From assembly GCF_013426975.1 (NCBI RefSeq), contig NZ_JACCPY010000033.1, forward strand, positions 1 through 41,866: a stretch of DNA of 41,866 nucleotides, given 5' to 3'. The stretch's first letter is position 1. Every line of letters starts with the position of its first letter. The position numbers and the translations under genes are program-made. Shown in pieces: positions 9,001 through 18,050 of this stretch. This DNA comes from Sphaerotilus sulfidivorans (GTDB lineage Bacteria > Pseudomonadota > Gammaproteobacteria > Burkholderiales > Burkholderiaceae_C). The notes below the pieces were generated by a model. The model was not told the DNA's origin. It worked only from the letters and a program-made list of their open reading frames with translations, and did no database searches.

Positions 9001-10225
9001 GGAAGTCGAAGCCGCGCTCGCTCGGGCGCACGATGCCGGCGCTGCGGTCGTGTTCGAGCAGGCCGCGCCGCTCGGCCTCGGCCAGCCCGGCCGCGACGGC
9101 CGAGGGCGGCAGCCCGGTGCGCTCGCGGAACAGCGCCAGCTCGAAGCCGTCCTTCAGCCGCAGCGTGTTGAGCATGAACTCGAAGGGCAGTGCCTTGCGA
9201 CTCACCTCCTCGTCGTTCGAGATCGCCCGGCCGGCCAGCGCGTGCTCCATGTACATCGCCGGATCGCGCCAGCGCACCTGGCGCACGACGCGGTTCGGGA
9301 AGCTCAGCTTGGTGTGCGCGCCCGCGCCGATGCCGAGGTAGTCGCCGAACTGCCAGTAGTTCAGGTTGTGCGCGCAGCGGTGGCCGGGCCGCGCGTAGGC
9401 CGAGACCTCGTAGCGCGCGAGTCCCGCCTCGCCGGTCAGCGCGGTGATCTGGTCGAGCATCTCGCTGGCCAGATCGTCGTCGGGCAGTGCCGCGGGCGGG
9501 CGGCTGGCGAAGACGGTGTTGGGCTCGATCGTCAGGTGGTAGACCGACAGGTGCGGCGGCGCGAGCGCCAGCGCGGTGCGCAGGTCGGCCTCGGCCTCGG
9601 CCAGCGTCTGGCCGGGCAGCGCATACATCAGGTCGAGGTTGAAGGTGTCGAAGGCCGCATGGGCCTCTTCGGCCGCGGCCAGCGCCTGCGCGCGGCTGTG
9701 CACCCGGCCGAGCGTCTGCAGCCGCGCGTCGTCGAAGGTCTGCACCCCGATCGAGAGCCGGGTCACGCCGGCAGCGCGGAAGGCGCGGAAGCGCTCGCGC
9801 TCGAAGGTGCCGGGATTGGCCTCCAGCGTGATCTCGCAGCCCGGCGTGAGCGGCAGCAGCGCGCGCACGTCGGCCAGCAGCCGCTCGATGGCCTCGGGCG
9901 AGAACAGGCTGGGCGTGCCGCCGCCGATGAAGATGGTCTGGATGTGGCGGCCCCAGACCATCGGCAGCGCCCGCTCCAGATCGGCGCGCAGCGCGTCCAG
10001 GTAGCGCGCCTCGGGGTGACCGCCGGTGGCTGCCTCGTGCGAGTTGAAGTCGCAGTACGGGCACTTGCGCAGGCACCACGGCAGGTGGATGTACAGGCCC
10101 AGCGGGGGCGGTGCGCCCAGCTGCAGCGTGCCCGGGCGCAGGTAGCGCGCCAGCAGCGCCTGGTGGTCGGACAGGTCGGCCGCGGGGGGCGCCGACACCG
10201 GCGAGAGGGAGATGCCGTCAGCCAC
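8969..10225 (-). CDS. hemW: HemW, radical-SAM coproporphyrinogen III oxidase-like heme chaperone
   Basis: The 418-residue protein has the radical-SAM motif CLRKCPYC (Cys51, Cys55, Cys58). It also has the HNLNYW motif that marks HemW heme chaperones rather than true HemN, which carries an extra N-terminal cysteine arrangement. GGGTPS, a SAM-binding glycine motif, follows. HemW binds heme and delivers it to proteins such as respiratory enzymes, so annotation as a CPO III oxidase would be misleading. It overlaps the rdgB 3' end by eight bases in the rph-rdgB-hemW unit, an arrangement common in proteobacteria. Confidence 0.93.
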   Translation of the reverse strand: MADGISLSPVSAPPAADLSDHQALLARYLRPGTLQLGAPPPLGLYIHLPWCLRKCPYCDFNSHEAATGGHPEARYLDALRADLERALPMVWGRHIQTIFIGGGTPSLFSPEAIERLLADVRALLPLTPGCEITLEANPGTFERERFRAFRAAGVTRLSIGVQTFDDARLQTLGRVHSRAQALAAAEEAHAAFDTFNLDLMYALPGQTLAEAEADLRTALALAPPHLSVYHLTIEPNTVFASRPPAALPDDDLASEMLDQITALTGEAGLARYEVSAYARPGHRCAHNLNYWQFGDYLGIGAGAHTKLSFPNRVVRQVRWRDPAMYMEHALAGRAISNDEEVSRKALPFEFMLNTLRLKDGFELALFRERTGLPPSAVAAGLAEAERRGLLEHDRSAGIVRPSERGFDFLSDLQSMFLT

Positions 10226-10859
10226 GCTGCCAGACCTCCCGCATCAGCGCGAGCATCTGCGCGCAGGCGATCGCACGGTGGCTGAGCCGGTTCTTCGTGT
10301 CGGCCGGCATCGCCGCGGCGGTGCAGCCCTCGGACGGGATGAACATCAGCGGGTCGTAGCCGAAGCCGCCCGCACCCTCGGGCGCGGCGAGGATCTCGCC
10401 GTTCCAGCGCCCGAAGGCGATCAGCGGTTCCGGGTCGTCGGCCGAGCGCACCGCCACCAGCGCGCAGACGAAGCGCGCGCGCCGGGTCGAGGCGCCGTCG
10501 AGCGCAGCGAGCAGCTTGGCGTTGTTGGCGGCGTCCTGTCGAGCGCGCAGCGCCTCGCGGTCGGCATCAAGGGCCGGCTCCAGCGCGGCGTAGTGCGCCG
10601 AATGCACGCCCGGTGCGCCGCCGAGCGCGTCCACGCACAGGCCGGAATCGTCGGCGATCGCGGCCAGGCCGGTGGCGGCCGCGGCGTGGCGCGCCTTGGC
10701 CAGCGCGTTCTCGATGAAGGTGTGGTGCGGCTCCTCGGCCTCGGCGACGCCGAGCGCGCCTTGCGTCACCAGCTCGACGCCGGCCGGCGCCAGCAGCGCA
10801 CCCAGCTCCTTGAGCTTCTTGGCGTTGTTCGACGCCAGCACCAGTCGCAGCGTGTCCAT
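10218..10859 (-). CDS. rdgB: XTP/dITP (Ham1/RdgB) non-canonical purine NTP pyrophosphatase
   Basis: RdgB hydrolyses ITP, dITP and XTP to monophosphates and so keeps deaminated purines out of DNA and RNA. The 213-residue protein begins with the substrate-binding LVLASNNAKKLKEL. It continues with IADDSGLCVDALGG, holding the catalytic Asp, and ends with GFGYDPLM and SHRA signatures. The ATG at 10859 has a strong GGGAG six bases upstream and is preferred. A GTG at 10883 overlapping the rph stop would add eight residues. Confidence 0.95.
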   Translation of the reverse strand: MDTLRLVLASNNAKKLKELGALLAPAGVELVTQGALGVAEAEEPHHTFIENALAKARHAAAATGLAAIADDSGLCVDALGGAPGVHSAHYAALEPALDADREALRARQDAANNAKLLAALDGASTRRARFVCALVAVRSADDPEPLIAFGRWNGEILAAPEGAGGFGYDPLMFIPSEGCTAAAMPADTKNRLSHRAIACAQMLALMREVWQRG

Positions 10860-10879
10860 CGCGTGCTCCCGCTCCGGGC

Positions 10880-11608
10880 TCACTGGCCCGCCAGCGCCGC
10901 GCGCTGCAGTGCGATCAGCTCGCGGATGCCCTTGTCGGCCAGGCTGATCAGGCGGTCCATCTCCTCGCGGCTGAAGGGCACGCCCTCGGCGGTGCCCTGC
11001 ACCTCGACGAAGCCGCCCGAGCCGGTCATCACCACGTTCATGTCGGTATCGCAGGCCGAGTCCTCGACATATTCGAGGTCGAGCAGCGCCGCGCCGTCGA
11101 GCAGGCCGACCGAGATCGCGGCCACATGGTCGCGGATCGGCGTCTCGGCCAGCAGGCCCTGCGCCAGCAGCTTCGACACCGCGTCATGCGCGGCGACGAA
11201 GGCGCCGGTGATCGAGGCGGTGCGGGTGCCGCCGTCGGCCTGCAGCACGTCGCAGTCGATGGTGATGGTGCGCTCGCCGAGCATCTTCAGGTCGAAGACG
11301 CTGCGCAGCGAGCGGCCGATCAGACGCTGGATCTCCTGCGTGCGGCCGGTCTGCTTGCCCTTGGCGGCCTCGCGGCTGGAGCGGGTGTGGGTGGCGCGCG
11401 GCAGCATGCCGTACTCGGCGGTGACCCAGCCTTCGCCCGAGCCCTTCTTGTGCGGCGGCACCCGCTCCTCGACCGAGGCGGTGCACAGCACGCGGGTGTC
11501 GCCGAACTCGATCAGCACCGAGCCTTCGGCGTGCCGGGTGTAGCCGCGGGTGATGCGGACGGGGCGCAGCGCATCGGGGGCGCGCTCGAGGGGGCGGGAG
11601 GTGGTCAT
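10880..11608 (-). CDS. rph: Ribonuclease PH
   Basis: RNase PH is a phosphate-dependent 3'-5' exoribonuclease that trims tRNA 3' ends. The 242-residue protein shows RPVRITRGY, then the long conserved [17 protein letters not shown] block, the [14 protein letters not shown] motif and [21 protein letters not shown]. Length and motifs are normal. The ATG at 11608 begins [10 protein letters not shown]. An upstream in-frame extension runs through a palindromic repeat and is not real coding. It is the first gene of rph-rdgB-hemW. Confidence 0.96.
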   Translation of the reverse strand: MTTSRPLERAPDALRPVRITRGYTRHAEGSVLIEFGDTRVLCTASVEERVPPHKKGSGEGWVTAEYGMLPRATHTRSSREAAKGKQTGRTQEIQRLIGRSLRSVFDLKMLGERTITIDCDVLQADGGTRTASITGAFVAAHDAVSKLLAQGLLAETPIRDHVAAISVGLLDGAALLDLEYVEDSACDTDMNVVMTGSGGFVEVQGTAEGVPFSREEMDRLISLADKGIRELIALQRAALAGQ

Positions 11609-11640
11609 GGGGTCAGTCCTGGACGGGGCGGGCGGTGCGT

Positions 11641-11664
11641 GGGTGCCCGCCTGCGCGGGCATGA
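11641..11664. repeat. REP-like palindrome (GCCCGC-CTGC-GCGGGC)
   Basis: Positions 11645-11660 form a GCCCGC/GCGGGC inverted repeat flanked by GGGT and ATGAC. On the minus strand it translates as MPAQAGTH, a peptide widely seen as a false start where this type of dispersed palindrome occurs in GC-rich proteobacteria. It lies between rph and the phosphatase gene. Family assignment is from general knowledge. Only one copy is in the window. Confidence 0.55.
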
Positions 11665-11722
11665 CGAACGCCGAGGGAATGAAAAGAAAGGGAGAGAAGG
11701 AAAACGGGGCAGGGGCTGGCCG

Positions 11723-12646
11723 CTAGCCACGCTTCTGCGCGGTGCGGCGGATCGCCTCGTTGATCTCGCGGATCGAGCGCTCGATCTCCTCGTCGTCGAG
11801 CAGGTCGGCGGCTTCCTGGCCGGGGCCGTGGCCGGCCTGGATGGTCGACTCGAACATGTCGTCGCCGAGCGCGGCGGTCTCGATGCCGGCCAGCGTGTCC
11901 TCGTCGTCGTTCTCGGAGGCCTCCCACTCGACGGCGATGACGGTGACGTTGTCGCTCTTGTCGCCGGCGGTGCGCAGCGCCAGCTCCACCAGCTCGGGCA
12001 CCGACTCGCCGATCGGCGCGGCGGCCAGCTCCCGGGTGATGGTGGCGTCGTCGATCACGCCCCAGAGGCCGTCCGAGCACAGCAGCACCCGGTCGCCGGG
12101 CTGCAGCGACACCGGGCCGGCGATGTCGATCACCGGCTTGCCCGGACTGCCCAGGCAGGTGAACAGCACATTGCGGTTGACCTTGTCGCCCAGCGGCACG
12201 ATGCCGGTGAGCGTCTCCTGCAGCTCGGAGTAGGAGTGGTCGCGGGTGCGCGCGACCAGCCGGCCGCCGCGCACCAGGTACAGGCGCGAGTCGCCGCAAT
12301 GCGCCCACCAGGCCTCGCGGCCCTGCAGGAGGCAGGCCACCAGCGTGGTGCGCGGGGTGTCGAGCAGCGCGCGCTCGACCGCGTAGCGCAGCAGCTGGTG
12401 ATGGCCGGCCAGGATGCCCTCGCTCAGGAAGCGCTTCGGATCCTTCAGCGTCGGCCGCGCCTCCTGCTGGAACTGGGCCGCCAGCGTCTGCAGCGACATC
12501 TGCGAGGCGACCTCGCCTTCGGGGTGGCCGCCCATGCCGTCGGCCAGCGCGAACAGGCCCGAGTCCCGCGTGTAGCAGTAGCCCATGCGGTCCTCGTTCT
12601 TCTCGCGGCCGCCGCGGCGGCTGATCTGGTAGACGGAAAAGCGCAT
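11723..12646 (-). CDS. PP2C-family (PPM) serine/threonine protein phosphatase
   Basis: The 307-residue phosphatase depends on two metal ions. The metal-binding motifs are in order: NEDRMG (Asp19), ADGMGGHPEGEVAS (Asp36), GDSRLYL, SDGLWGV and DNVTVI. The C-terminal ~65 residues are an acidic tail (DDEDTLAG, DDEEIERSIREINEAIRR) ending in a helix. The catalytic domain is complete, so activity is expected. It lies 77 bases downstream of a Ser/Thr kinase gene on the same strand, the classic antagonist pairing seen for Stk1/Stp1 of Pseudomonas. No secretion genes are nearby. Confidence 0.93.
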   Translation of the reverse strand: MRFSVYQISRRGGREKNEDRMGYCYTRDSGLFALADGMGGHPEGEVASQMSLQTLAAQFQQEARPTLKDPKRFLSEGILAGHHQLLRYAVERALLDTPRTTLVACLLQGREAWWAHCGDSRLYLVRGGRLVARTRDHSYSELQETLTGIVPLGDKVNRNVLFTCLGSPGKPVIDIAGPVSLQPGDRVLLCSDGLWGVIDDATITRELAAAPIGESVPELVELALRTAGDKSDNVTVIAVEWEASENDDEDTLAGIETAALGDDMFESTIQAGHGPGQEAADLLDDEEIERSIREINEAIRRTAQKRG

Positions 12647-12723
12647 GGACAGGGATTCCGGGCGTCGAGCGGTGTCGTGGAGGTGGGGCGGCGGGAGGGC
12701 AGGGCAGGACGGCGCCGCCGTGC

Positions 12724-13695
12724 TCAGGCCTTCGCGCCGGACTTGATGTTCTCGAGCTGCAGCTTGAGACGCTCGCTGAAGCTCAGCTTGGTGTAGCGCC
12801 GCTCGGTCTCGCGCGAGAGTTCCTTCTGCAGCGCGAACACGCTCTGCGGCCGCGCCAGCGGATCGAGCGACATGCACCACTCGGTCACCTCGATCAGGTT
12901 GTCCGAATAGACATTGCGCAGCCGCGACAGCGACAGGTTCAGCCGGTCCTTCTCGATGCGCTGCGGCGCGTCGTTGGGCGGATAGCCCTGCATGCAGGCG
13001 TAGATGCACGCGCCGATGGCGTAGATGTCGGTCCAGGGCCCGAGGCTGCCGTCGCGGCGGTACATCTCCGGGGCGGCGAAGCCGGGCGTGTACATCGGCC
13101 GGATGAAGTTGCCTTCCTTGCTCAGCACCTCGCGCGCGGCGCCGAAGTCCAGCATCACCGCCTTGTTGTCGTTGGTGATGAAGATGTTGGCCGGCTTGAT
13201 GTCCAGGTGCAGCATCTTGTGCTGGTGCACGATGCGCAGGCCGCGCAGGATCTCGTCGAACAGGCTGCGGATGGTGCTCTCGCGGAAGACCTTGTCGCGC
13301 TTGAGGTCGCGCGCGGTGACGATGAAGTCCTGCAGCGTGTCGCCCTGCAGGTAGTTCATCACCATGTAGACCGTCTCGTTCTCGCGGAAGAAGTTCAGTA
13401 CCGAGACCACGCTCGGATGGCTGATCTGGGCCAGCGAGCGGCCCTCCTCGAAGAAGCTCTTCAGGCCCAGGCGATAGAGCGGCTGCTTGTCCGGCTTGAC
13501 GCGCGGGATCAGCTCGCCCGGAGCACGCTCGGCGAGGGATGACGGCAGGTACTCCTTCAGTGCCACCAGCCGACGCTCGGCGTCCTCGGCCAGATAGACC
13601 ACCCCGAAACCACCCGCCGCCAGCTTTCGAATGACCTGGTAGCCTCCGACCACCGTGCCAGGGGGCAGCGGGGCGGGTTTCTGAGGCTTTGACAT
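12724..13695 (-). CDS. Hanks-type serine/threonine protein kinase
   Basis: This 323-residue soluble kinase has no transmembrane helix and no extracellular sensor. The Gly loop LAAGGFGVVY (25-34), Lys47 in VALKEYL, the catalytic loop HLDIKPANI with Asp165, and DFG at 183-185 are all present. The HRD arginine is leucine here (HLD), so it lacks the arginine that normally contacts a phosphorylated activation loop. The last ~40 residues after the kinase fold are basic and helical. It is followed by its likely phosphatase partner. The start codon is only 29 bases from the divergent yicC start. Confidence 0.93.
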   Translation of the reverse strand: MSKPQKPAPLPPGTVVGGYQVIRKLAAGGFGVVYLAEDAERRLVALKEYLPSSLAERAPGELIPRVKPDKQPLYRLGLKSFFEEGRSLAQISHPSVVSVLNFFRENETVYMVMNYLQGDTLQDFIVTARDLKRDKVFRESTIRSLFDEILRGLRIVHQHKMLHLDIKPANIFITNDNKAVMLDFGAAREVLSKEGNFIRPMYTPGFAAPEMYRRDGSLGPWTDIYAIGACIYACMQGYPPNDAPQRIEKDRLNLSLSRLRNVYSDNLIEVTEWCMSLDPLARPQSVFALQKELSRETERRYTKLSFSERLKLQLENIKSGAKA

Positions 13696-13698
13696 AAT
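13693..13698 (+). promoter_or_regulatory. Putative -10 (CATAAT) for yicC, overlapping the kinase start codon
   Basis: The only AT-rich box ahead of yicC is CATAAT at 13693-13698, and its first three bases are the complement of the kinase ATG. It would start transcription near 13705, about 20 bases before the yicC ATG. RNA polymerase bound here would sit over the kinase translation start. No clear -35 is seen. Confidence 0.35.
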
Positions 13699-13724
13699 CG
13701 TGTTTTGCTTGGGCGAAGTCCGCG

Positions 13725-14645
13725 ATGCCAGTTTACAGCATGACCGGTTATGCCAGTGCCAGCGCCGGCACCGGCCCTGACACCGGGGAAAACACCGAAT
13801 CCACCATCGTCCGCGCCGGCACCGTGACGGTCGAGCTGCGCTCGGTCAACAGCCGTTTTCTCGATCTGACGCTGCGTCTGCCCGACGAACTGCGCGCGCT
13901 CGAGCCGGGCTTGCGCGAGCAGCTCACGCAGGCCTTCAAGCGCGGCAAGATCGAGCTGCGCCTGCACGGCGAGCGTGCCGACGCCGAGGTGCGCCCCCCC
14001 GCGCCCGAGCAGCTCGAGCGGCTCGGCCGGCTGCAGTCGGCGGTGCTGGCGGCGCTGCCGCAGTCCGCGCCGATGAGCGTGCAGGAGGCGCTGGCCTGGT
14101 GTCGTTCCACTGCGCCCGCGCCTGTGCTCGACGAGGCTGCGGCCGAGGCCGCGCGGCTGTGCGTGGCGCGGCTGCGCGAGGCCCGTGCCCGCGAGGGCGA
14201 GCGTCTGGTCGCCATCCTGATGGAGCGGGTCGAGGCGCTGCGTGCGCTGGCCGCGCAGGCTGCGCCGCTGGTGCCGCAGGTGGTCGAGCGCCAGCGCCAG
14301 CGCTTTCTCGAGCGCTGGAACGAGGCGCTGGCCGCCGCCGGTGCCTCGCAGGGCGTGCCGGCCGAAGCGCTGGCCGAGCGGGCGATGTCGGAGGCCGCGG
14401 CCTTCGCGATCCGCATCGACGTCGCCGAGGAGCTGGGCCGGCTGCAGTCCCACCTCGACGAGATCGCCCGGCTGCTGCGCCAGGGCGGCGAGCTGGGCAA
14501 GCGGCTCGACTTCCTGATCCAGGAACTGCACCGCGAGGCCAACACGCTGGGCTCGAAGTCCGCCGCGCTCGAGCTCACCCGCATCTCGGTCGAGATGAAG
14601 GTCGCGATCGAGCAGATGCGCGAACAGGTCCAGAACATCGAATGA
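13725..14645 (+). CDS. yicC: YicC family endoribonuclease
   Basis: The 306-residue protein starts with the invariant [10 protein letters not shown] and has the family's [12 protein letters not shown] and RGKIELRL motifs. The C-terminal half is a long helical region ending in the conserved [20 protein letters not shown] and [20 protein letters not shown]. The numbers of Arg and Glu are high, as usual. E. coli YicC is an RNase affecting small-RNA turnover. The gene overlaps gmk by ATGA, the common yicC-gmk order. A stretch of about 18 residues after MTGYA, Gly/Thr-rich, is longer than usual. Confidence 0.93.
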   Translation: MPVYSMTGYASASAGTGPDTGENTESTIVRAGTVTVELRSVNSRFLDLTLRLPDELRALEPGLREQLTQAFKRGKIELRLHGERADAEVRPPAPEQLERLGRLQSAVLAALPQSAPMSVQEALAWCRSTAPAPVLDEAAAEAARLCVARLREARAREGERLVAILMERVEALRALAAQAAPLVPQVVERQRQRFLERWNEALAAAGASQGVPAEALAERAMSEAAAFAIRIDVAEELGRLQSHLDEIARLLRQGGELGKRLDFLIQELHREANTLGSKSAALELTRISVEMKVAIEQMREQVQNIE

Positions 14646-15319
14646 GTGCCGACAACTCTCCCACCATGAATCCGTCGTCGAATCCTGCCGCCGCGCTGCC
14701 GGACTATCCTGGCAACCTGTATGTCGTCTCCGCTCCGAGCGGCGCCGGCAAGTCCAGCCTGGTCAAGGCACTGCTCGAGCTCGATGCCCGGCTGATGGTG
14801 TCGGTCTCGCACACCACGCGCGCGCCGCGCGGCCAGGAGCAGCACGGCCGCGAGTACTGGTTCGTCGGCCAGGACGAGTTCCAGGCCATGATCGACCGCG
14901 GCGACTTCTTCGAGTGGGCCCAGGTGCATGGCAACCGCTACGGCACCTCGCGCGCCGCCATCGAGCGCCGCCTGCAGGCCGGCGAGGATGTGGTGCTGGA
15001 GATCGACTTCCAGGGCGCGCTGCAGATCAAGCAGATCTTCCCGGCCGCGGTGCTGATCTTCATCCTGCCGCCGTCGTGGGAGGAGCTGCTGCAGCGCCTG
15101 CGCCGGCGCGGCGAGGACACGCCCGAGGTCATCGAGCAGCGCATGATCAACGCCCGGCATGAGGTCGCGCAGGCGCGCCACTTCGACTACATCGTCGTCA
15201 ACGCGCTGTTCGACACCGCGCTGTTCGACCTCAAGACCATCGTGCACGCCCAGCGGCTAAAATACTCGACCCAGCGTCGCAGCCGTCCGGCTGTCTTCGA
15301 CGCCCTCCAACTCTCCTGA
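14642..15319 (+). CDS. gmk: Guanylate kinase
   Basis: Guanylate kinase phosphorylates GMP to GDP with ATP. The 225-residue protein has a variable N-terminus of about 24 residues, then [14 protein letters not shown] with the P-loop at about 31-39. [11 protein letters not shown] and GREYWFV (GMP binding) follow, and then the lid region [16 protein letters not shown]. The length is slightly above the usual 205 because of the N-terminal extension. A downstream ATG after NSPT is another possible start. It sits in yicC-gmk-rpoZ-spoT, which links GTP supply to ppGpp metabolism. Confidence 0.96.
   Translation: MSADNSPTMNPSSNPAAALPDYPGNLYVVSAPSGAGKSSLVKALLELDARLMVSVSHTTRAPRGQEQHGREYWFVGQDEFQAMIDRGDFFEWAQVHGNRYGTSRAAIERRLQAGEDVVLEIDFQGALQIKQIFPAAVLIFILPPSWEELLQRLRRRGEDTPEVIEQRMINARHEVAQARHFDYIVVNALFDTALFDLKTIVHAQRLKYSTQRRSRPAVFDALQLS
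15258..15263 (+). promoter_or_regulatory. Putative -10 box (TAAAAT) for rpoZ-spoT inside gmk
   Basis: Within the 3' end of gmk the sequence GGCTAAAATACTCG contains TAAAAT, an AT-rich island in GC-rich coding DNA. A start just downstream would give an rpoZ leader of about 70 bases. The box has the same GGCTAAAAT core as the one before the desaturase gene. No strong -35 is visible. Confidence 0.45.
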
Positions 15320-15341
15320 ACTGCGGAAGAAAAGACCCACC

Positions 15342-15545
15342 ATGGCACGCATCACCGTCGAAGACTGTCTGCAGAAGATCCCCAACCGCTTCCAGCTGGT
15401 GCTGGCGGCCACCTACCGCGCCCGCATGCTCAGCCAGGGCCATGCGCCGAAGGTCGAGACCAAGAACAAGCCGGGCGTGACCGCGCTGCGCGAGATCGCC
15501 GCCGGCCAGGTCGGCGTCGAGATGCTGCGCAAGGTGCCGACCTGA
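15342..15545 (+). CDS. rpoZ: RNA polymerase omega subunit
   Basis: Omega assists assembly of beta-prime into RNA polymerase and forms part of ppGpp site 1. The 67-residue protein is typical for betaproteobacteria and begins [21 protein letters not shown], with the conserved [13 protein letters not shown] in its second half. A GGAAGAAAAG stretch upstream may serve as the ribosome binding site. Its place between gmk and spoT is the standard order. Confidence 0.97.
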   Translation: MARITVEDCLQKIPNRFQLVLAATYRARMLSQGHAPKVETKNKPGVTALREIAAGQVGVEMLRKVPT

Positions 15546-15606
15546 TCGCCTGTCCGGCCTCCCGCCCGCGACGCCCGACGCGGCGCGAGACACGCTAGAG
15601 TGAGTC

Positions 15607-18042
15607 ATGGTGTCCCGTACTGCTGATGTCCTGCGTCGCATGTTCTTCCCGTCCTGGCGACGGACGGGAAGCCAGTCCGGATCGGGCGATCCGGAGCATG
15701 TCTCCGAGACGCTTCTGCCTGAGGCCGAGGCTGCGCCGATGGCCGAGCCCGTCCGGCCCGACGCTGCCGCACGCCAGAAGCCGCGCGAGCGCGCCGGCAA
15801 GCCGGTGATCGATGCGGTGCCTGGCGCCCACGGCGCCAGCGCTGCCTCCTTCGCGGTGCTGACCGCCAAGCTCGACTACCTCGACGAGGCCGACGTGCGC
15901 CGCGTGCGCGAGGCCTACCGCTTCGCCGACGAGGCGCATCTGGGCCAGTTCCGCGCCAGCGGCGAGCCCTACATCACGCACCCGATCGCGGTGGCCGGCC
16001 TGTGCGCCGACTGGAAGCTCGACGTGCAGGCCATCATGGCCGCGCTGATGCACGACACGATGGAGGACTGCGGCATCACCAAGTCGGAGATGGTCGAGCG
16101 CTTCGGCGCAGCCACCGCCGACATCGTCGACGGCCTGACCAAGCTCGACAAGCTGCAGTTCTCGACCCGCGAGGAATCGCAGGCCGAATCCTTCCGCAAG
16201 ATGCTGCTGGCGATGGCGCGCGACGTGCGCGTCATCCTGATCAAGCTCGCCGACCGCATGCACAACATGCGCACGATGGAGGCGATGGCGTCGAACAAGC
16301 GTGCCCGCATCGCGCGCGAGACGCTCGAGATCTACGCGCCGATCGCGCACCGGCTCGGTCTGAACCAGTGCTATCGCGAGCTGCAGGAGACCTCGTTCCG
16401 CTTCCTGAGTCCCTGGCGCCATGCGGCGCTGTCGAAGGCGGTCGGCAAGGCCCGCGGCCACCGGCGCGACCTGGTCGAGCGGGTGCGCCAGGAGGTGGAG
16501 CTGGCGCTGACCCAGGCCGAGGTGCCCGCGCAGGTCTACGGCCGCGAGAAGACGGTCCATTCGATCTACACCAAGATGCGCGAGAAGCACCTGAGCTTCG
16601 CGCAGGTCAGCGACATCTTCGGCTTCCGGCTGGTGGTGGCGACGCTGCCCGAGTGCTATCTGGCGCTGGGCGTGCTGCACCAGCTCTACAAGCCGGTGCC
16701 GGGGCGCTTCAAGGACTACATCGCGATCCCGAAGGCCAACGGCTACCAGTCGCTGCACACCACCGTGGTCAGCCCGCTGGGCACCGCGATCGAGTTCCAG
16801 ATCCGCACCGCCGCGATGCACGCGGTGGCCGAGGCCGGCATCGCCGCGCACTGGATGTACAAGACCAGCCACGGCAGCGAGGCGCCCGACACCCGGCCCG
16901 ACACCAAGCATCTGGGCACGATGTGGCTGCAGTCGCTGGTCGACATCCAGAGCGAGACGCGTGATTCGGCCGAGTTCCTCGAGCACGTCAAGATCGACCT
17001 CTTTCCCGAGTCGATCTATGTCTTCACGCCGAAGTCCAAGATCCTGGCGCTGCCGCGCGGCGCCACGCCGGTGGACTTCGCCTATGCGATCCACTCGCGC
17101 GTGGGCGATCACTGCGTGGCCGCGCGCGTCAACGGCGAGCCGGTGGCGCTGCGCACCGCGCTGTCCTCGGGCGATTCGGTCGAGATCATCACCGCGCCCT
17201 CGGCCCGGCCCAATCCGGCCTGGCTGAACTTCGTGCGCACCGGCAAGGCTCGCTCGAAGATCCGCCATCACCTGAAGAACATGGAGGCCGAGGAGTCCTA
17301 CGATCTCGGCCTGAAGCTGCTGGCGCAGGCGCTGCGCACCGAGGGCCTGCCGCTGCCCGGCATCGACGACAGCGACCTCAGCGAGGCCGACGCGCAGCTC
17401 TGGCAGTCGCTGGTGCGCTGGAGCGGCAACCGCAACCGCCGCGAGCTGCTGATCGACATCGGCCTGGGCCGCAAGATCGCGGTGATCGTGGCCAAGCGGC
17501 TGGCGCGCCAGATGATCGAGCAGGGACGTCGGCCCGATGCGGTCACGCTGTCGATGGGCCGCTATGCGGTCGACCACGAGGCGCCGACCCAAGGCACGAT
17601 CGTCATCGACGGCAGCGAGAACGCGACGATCCAGCTCGCCACCTGCTGCCAGCCGATTCCCGGCGACCACATCGTCGGCTACCTCGGCCGCGGCGAGGGC
17701 CTGACGGTGCACACCGCCGAGTGCTCGGTCGGCAAGCGGCTCTTCGAGCGAGATCCCGAGCGCTGGCTGGGCGTGGAGTGGTCGGATCAGCCGGTGCGTG
17801 CCTTCCGCACCGCGGTCGGCGTGCTGGTGCGCAACGGCACCGGGGTGCTGGCCGAGATCGCCCAGGCGGTCAGCCAGGCCGAGGCCGACATCGCCCACAT
17901 CGACATGGATCCCCACCGCGCCGGCGAGACCACCGAGCTGCGGCTGATGCTGGCGGTGCGCGACCGCCAGCATCTGGCGGATGTGCTGCGCGTGGTGCGG
18001 CGCAGCCCGTCGGTGATGCGGGTGGCTCGCATCCGTCCCTGA
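15607..18042 (+). CDS. spoT: Bifunctional (p)ppGpp synthetase/hydrolase, SpoT/Rel type
   Basis: The 811-residue protein makes and degrades the alarmone (p)ppGpp. The hydrolase HD domain is intact, with HDTMEDC near residue 148 and the RMHNMRTM helix. The synthetase domain has GRFKDYIAIPKANGYQSLHT near residue 366, with the RxKD motif of bifunctional enzymes rather than the acidic ExDD motif of RelA. A TGS domain starts near 465 (FVFTP-like IYVFTPKSKI) and an ACT domain occupies roughly 730-811. The first ~75 residues (Arg/Pro/Glu-rich) are not conserved, and the true start could be internal. It ends eight bases from convergent greB. Confidence 0.96.
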   Translation: MVSRTADVLRRMFFPSWRRTGSQSGSGDPEHVSETLLPEAEAAPMAEPVRPDAAARQKPRERAGKPVIDAVPGAHGASAASFAVLTAKLDYLDEADVRRVREAYRFADEAHLGQFRASGEPYITHPIAVAGLCADWKLDVQAIMAALMHDTMEDCGITKSEMVERFGAATADIVDGLTKLDKLQFSTREESQAESFRKMLLAMARDVRVILIKLADRMHNMRTMEAMASNKRARIARETLEIYAPIAHRLGLNQCYRELQETSFRFLSPWRHAALSKAVGKARGHRRDLVERVRQEVELALTQAEVPAQVYGREKTVHSIYTKMREKHLSFAQVSDIFGFRLVVATLPECYLALGVLHQLYKPVPGRFKDYIAIPKANGYQSLHTTVVSPLGTAIEFQIRTAAMHAVAEAGIAAHWMYKTSHGSEAPDTRPDTKHLGTMWLQSLVDIQSETRDSAEFLEHVKIDLFPESIYVFTPKSKILALPRGATPVDFAYAIHSRVGDHCVAARVNGEPVALRTALSSGDSVEIITAPSARPNPAWLNFVRTGKARSKIRHHLKNMEAEESYDLGLKLLAQALRTEGLPLPGIDDSDLSEADAQLWQSLVRWSGNRNRRELLIDIGLGRKIAVIVAKRLARQMIEQGRRPDAVTLSMGRYAVDHEAPTQGTIVIDGSENATIQLATCCQPIPGDHIVGYLGRGEGLTVHTAECSVGKRLFERDPERWLGVEWSDQPVRAFRTAVGVLVRNGTGVLAEIAQAVSQAEADIAHIDMDPHRAGETTELRLMLAVRDRQHLADVLRVVRRSPSVMRVARIRP

Positions 18043-18050
18043 GCACGGCC

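Noticed and set aside
11609-11662. N-terminal extension of RNase PH beginning MPAQAGTH
   Set aside because: The extension is translated REP-like palindrome. The conserved protein begins at [10 protein letters not shown].
15595-17973. A 792-codon minus-strand frame opposite spoT
   Set aside because: It is a shadow of spoT in high-GC DNA, with repetitive His/Arg/Leu composition and no recognisable motif.
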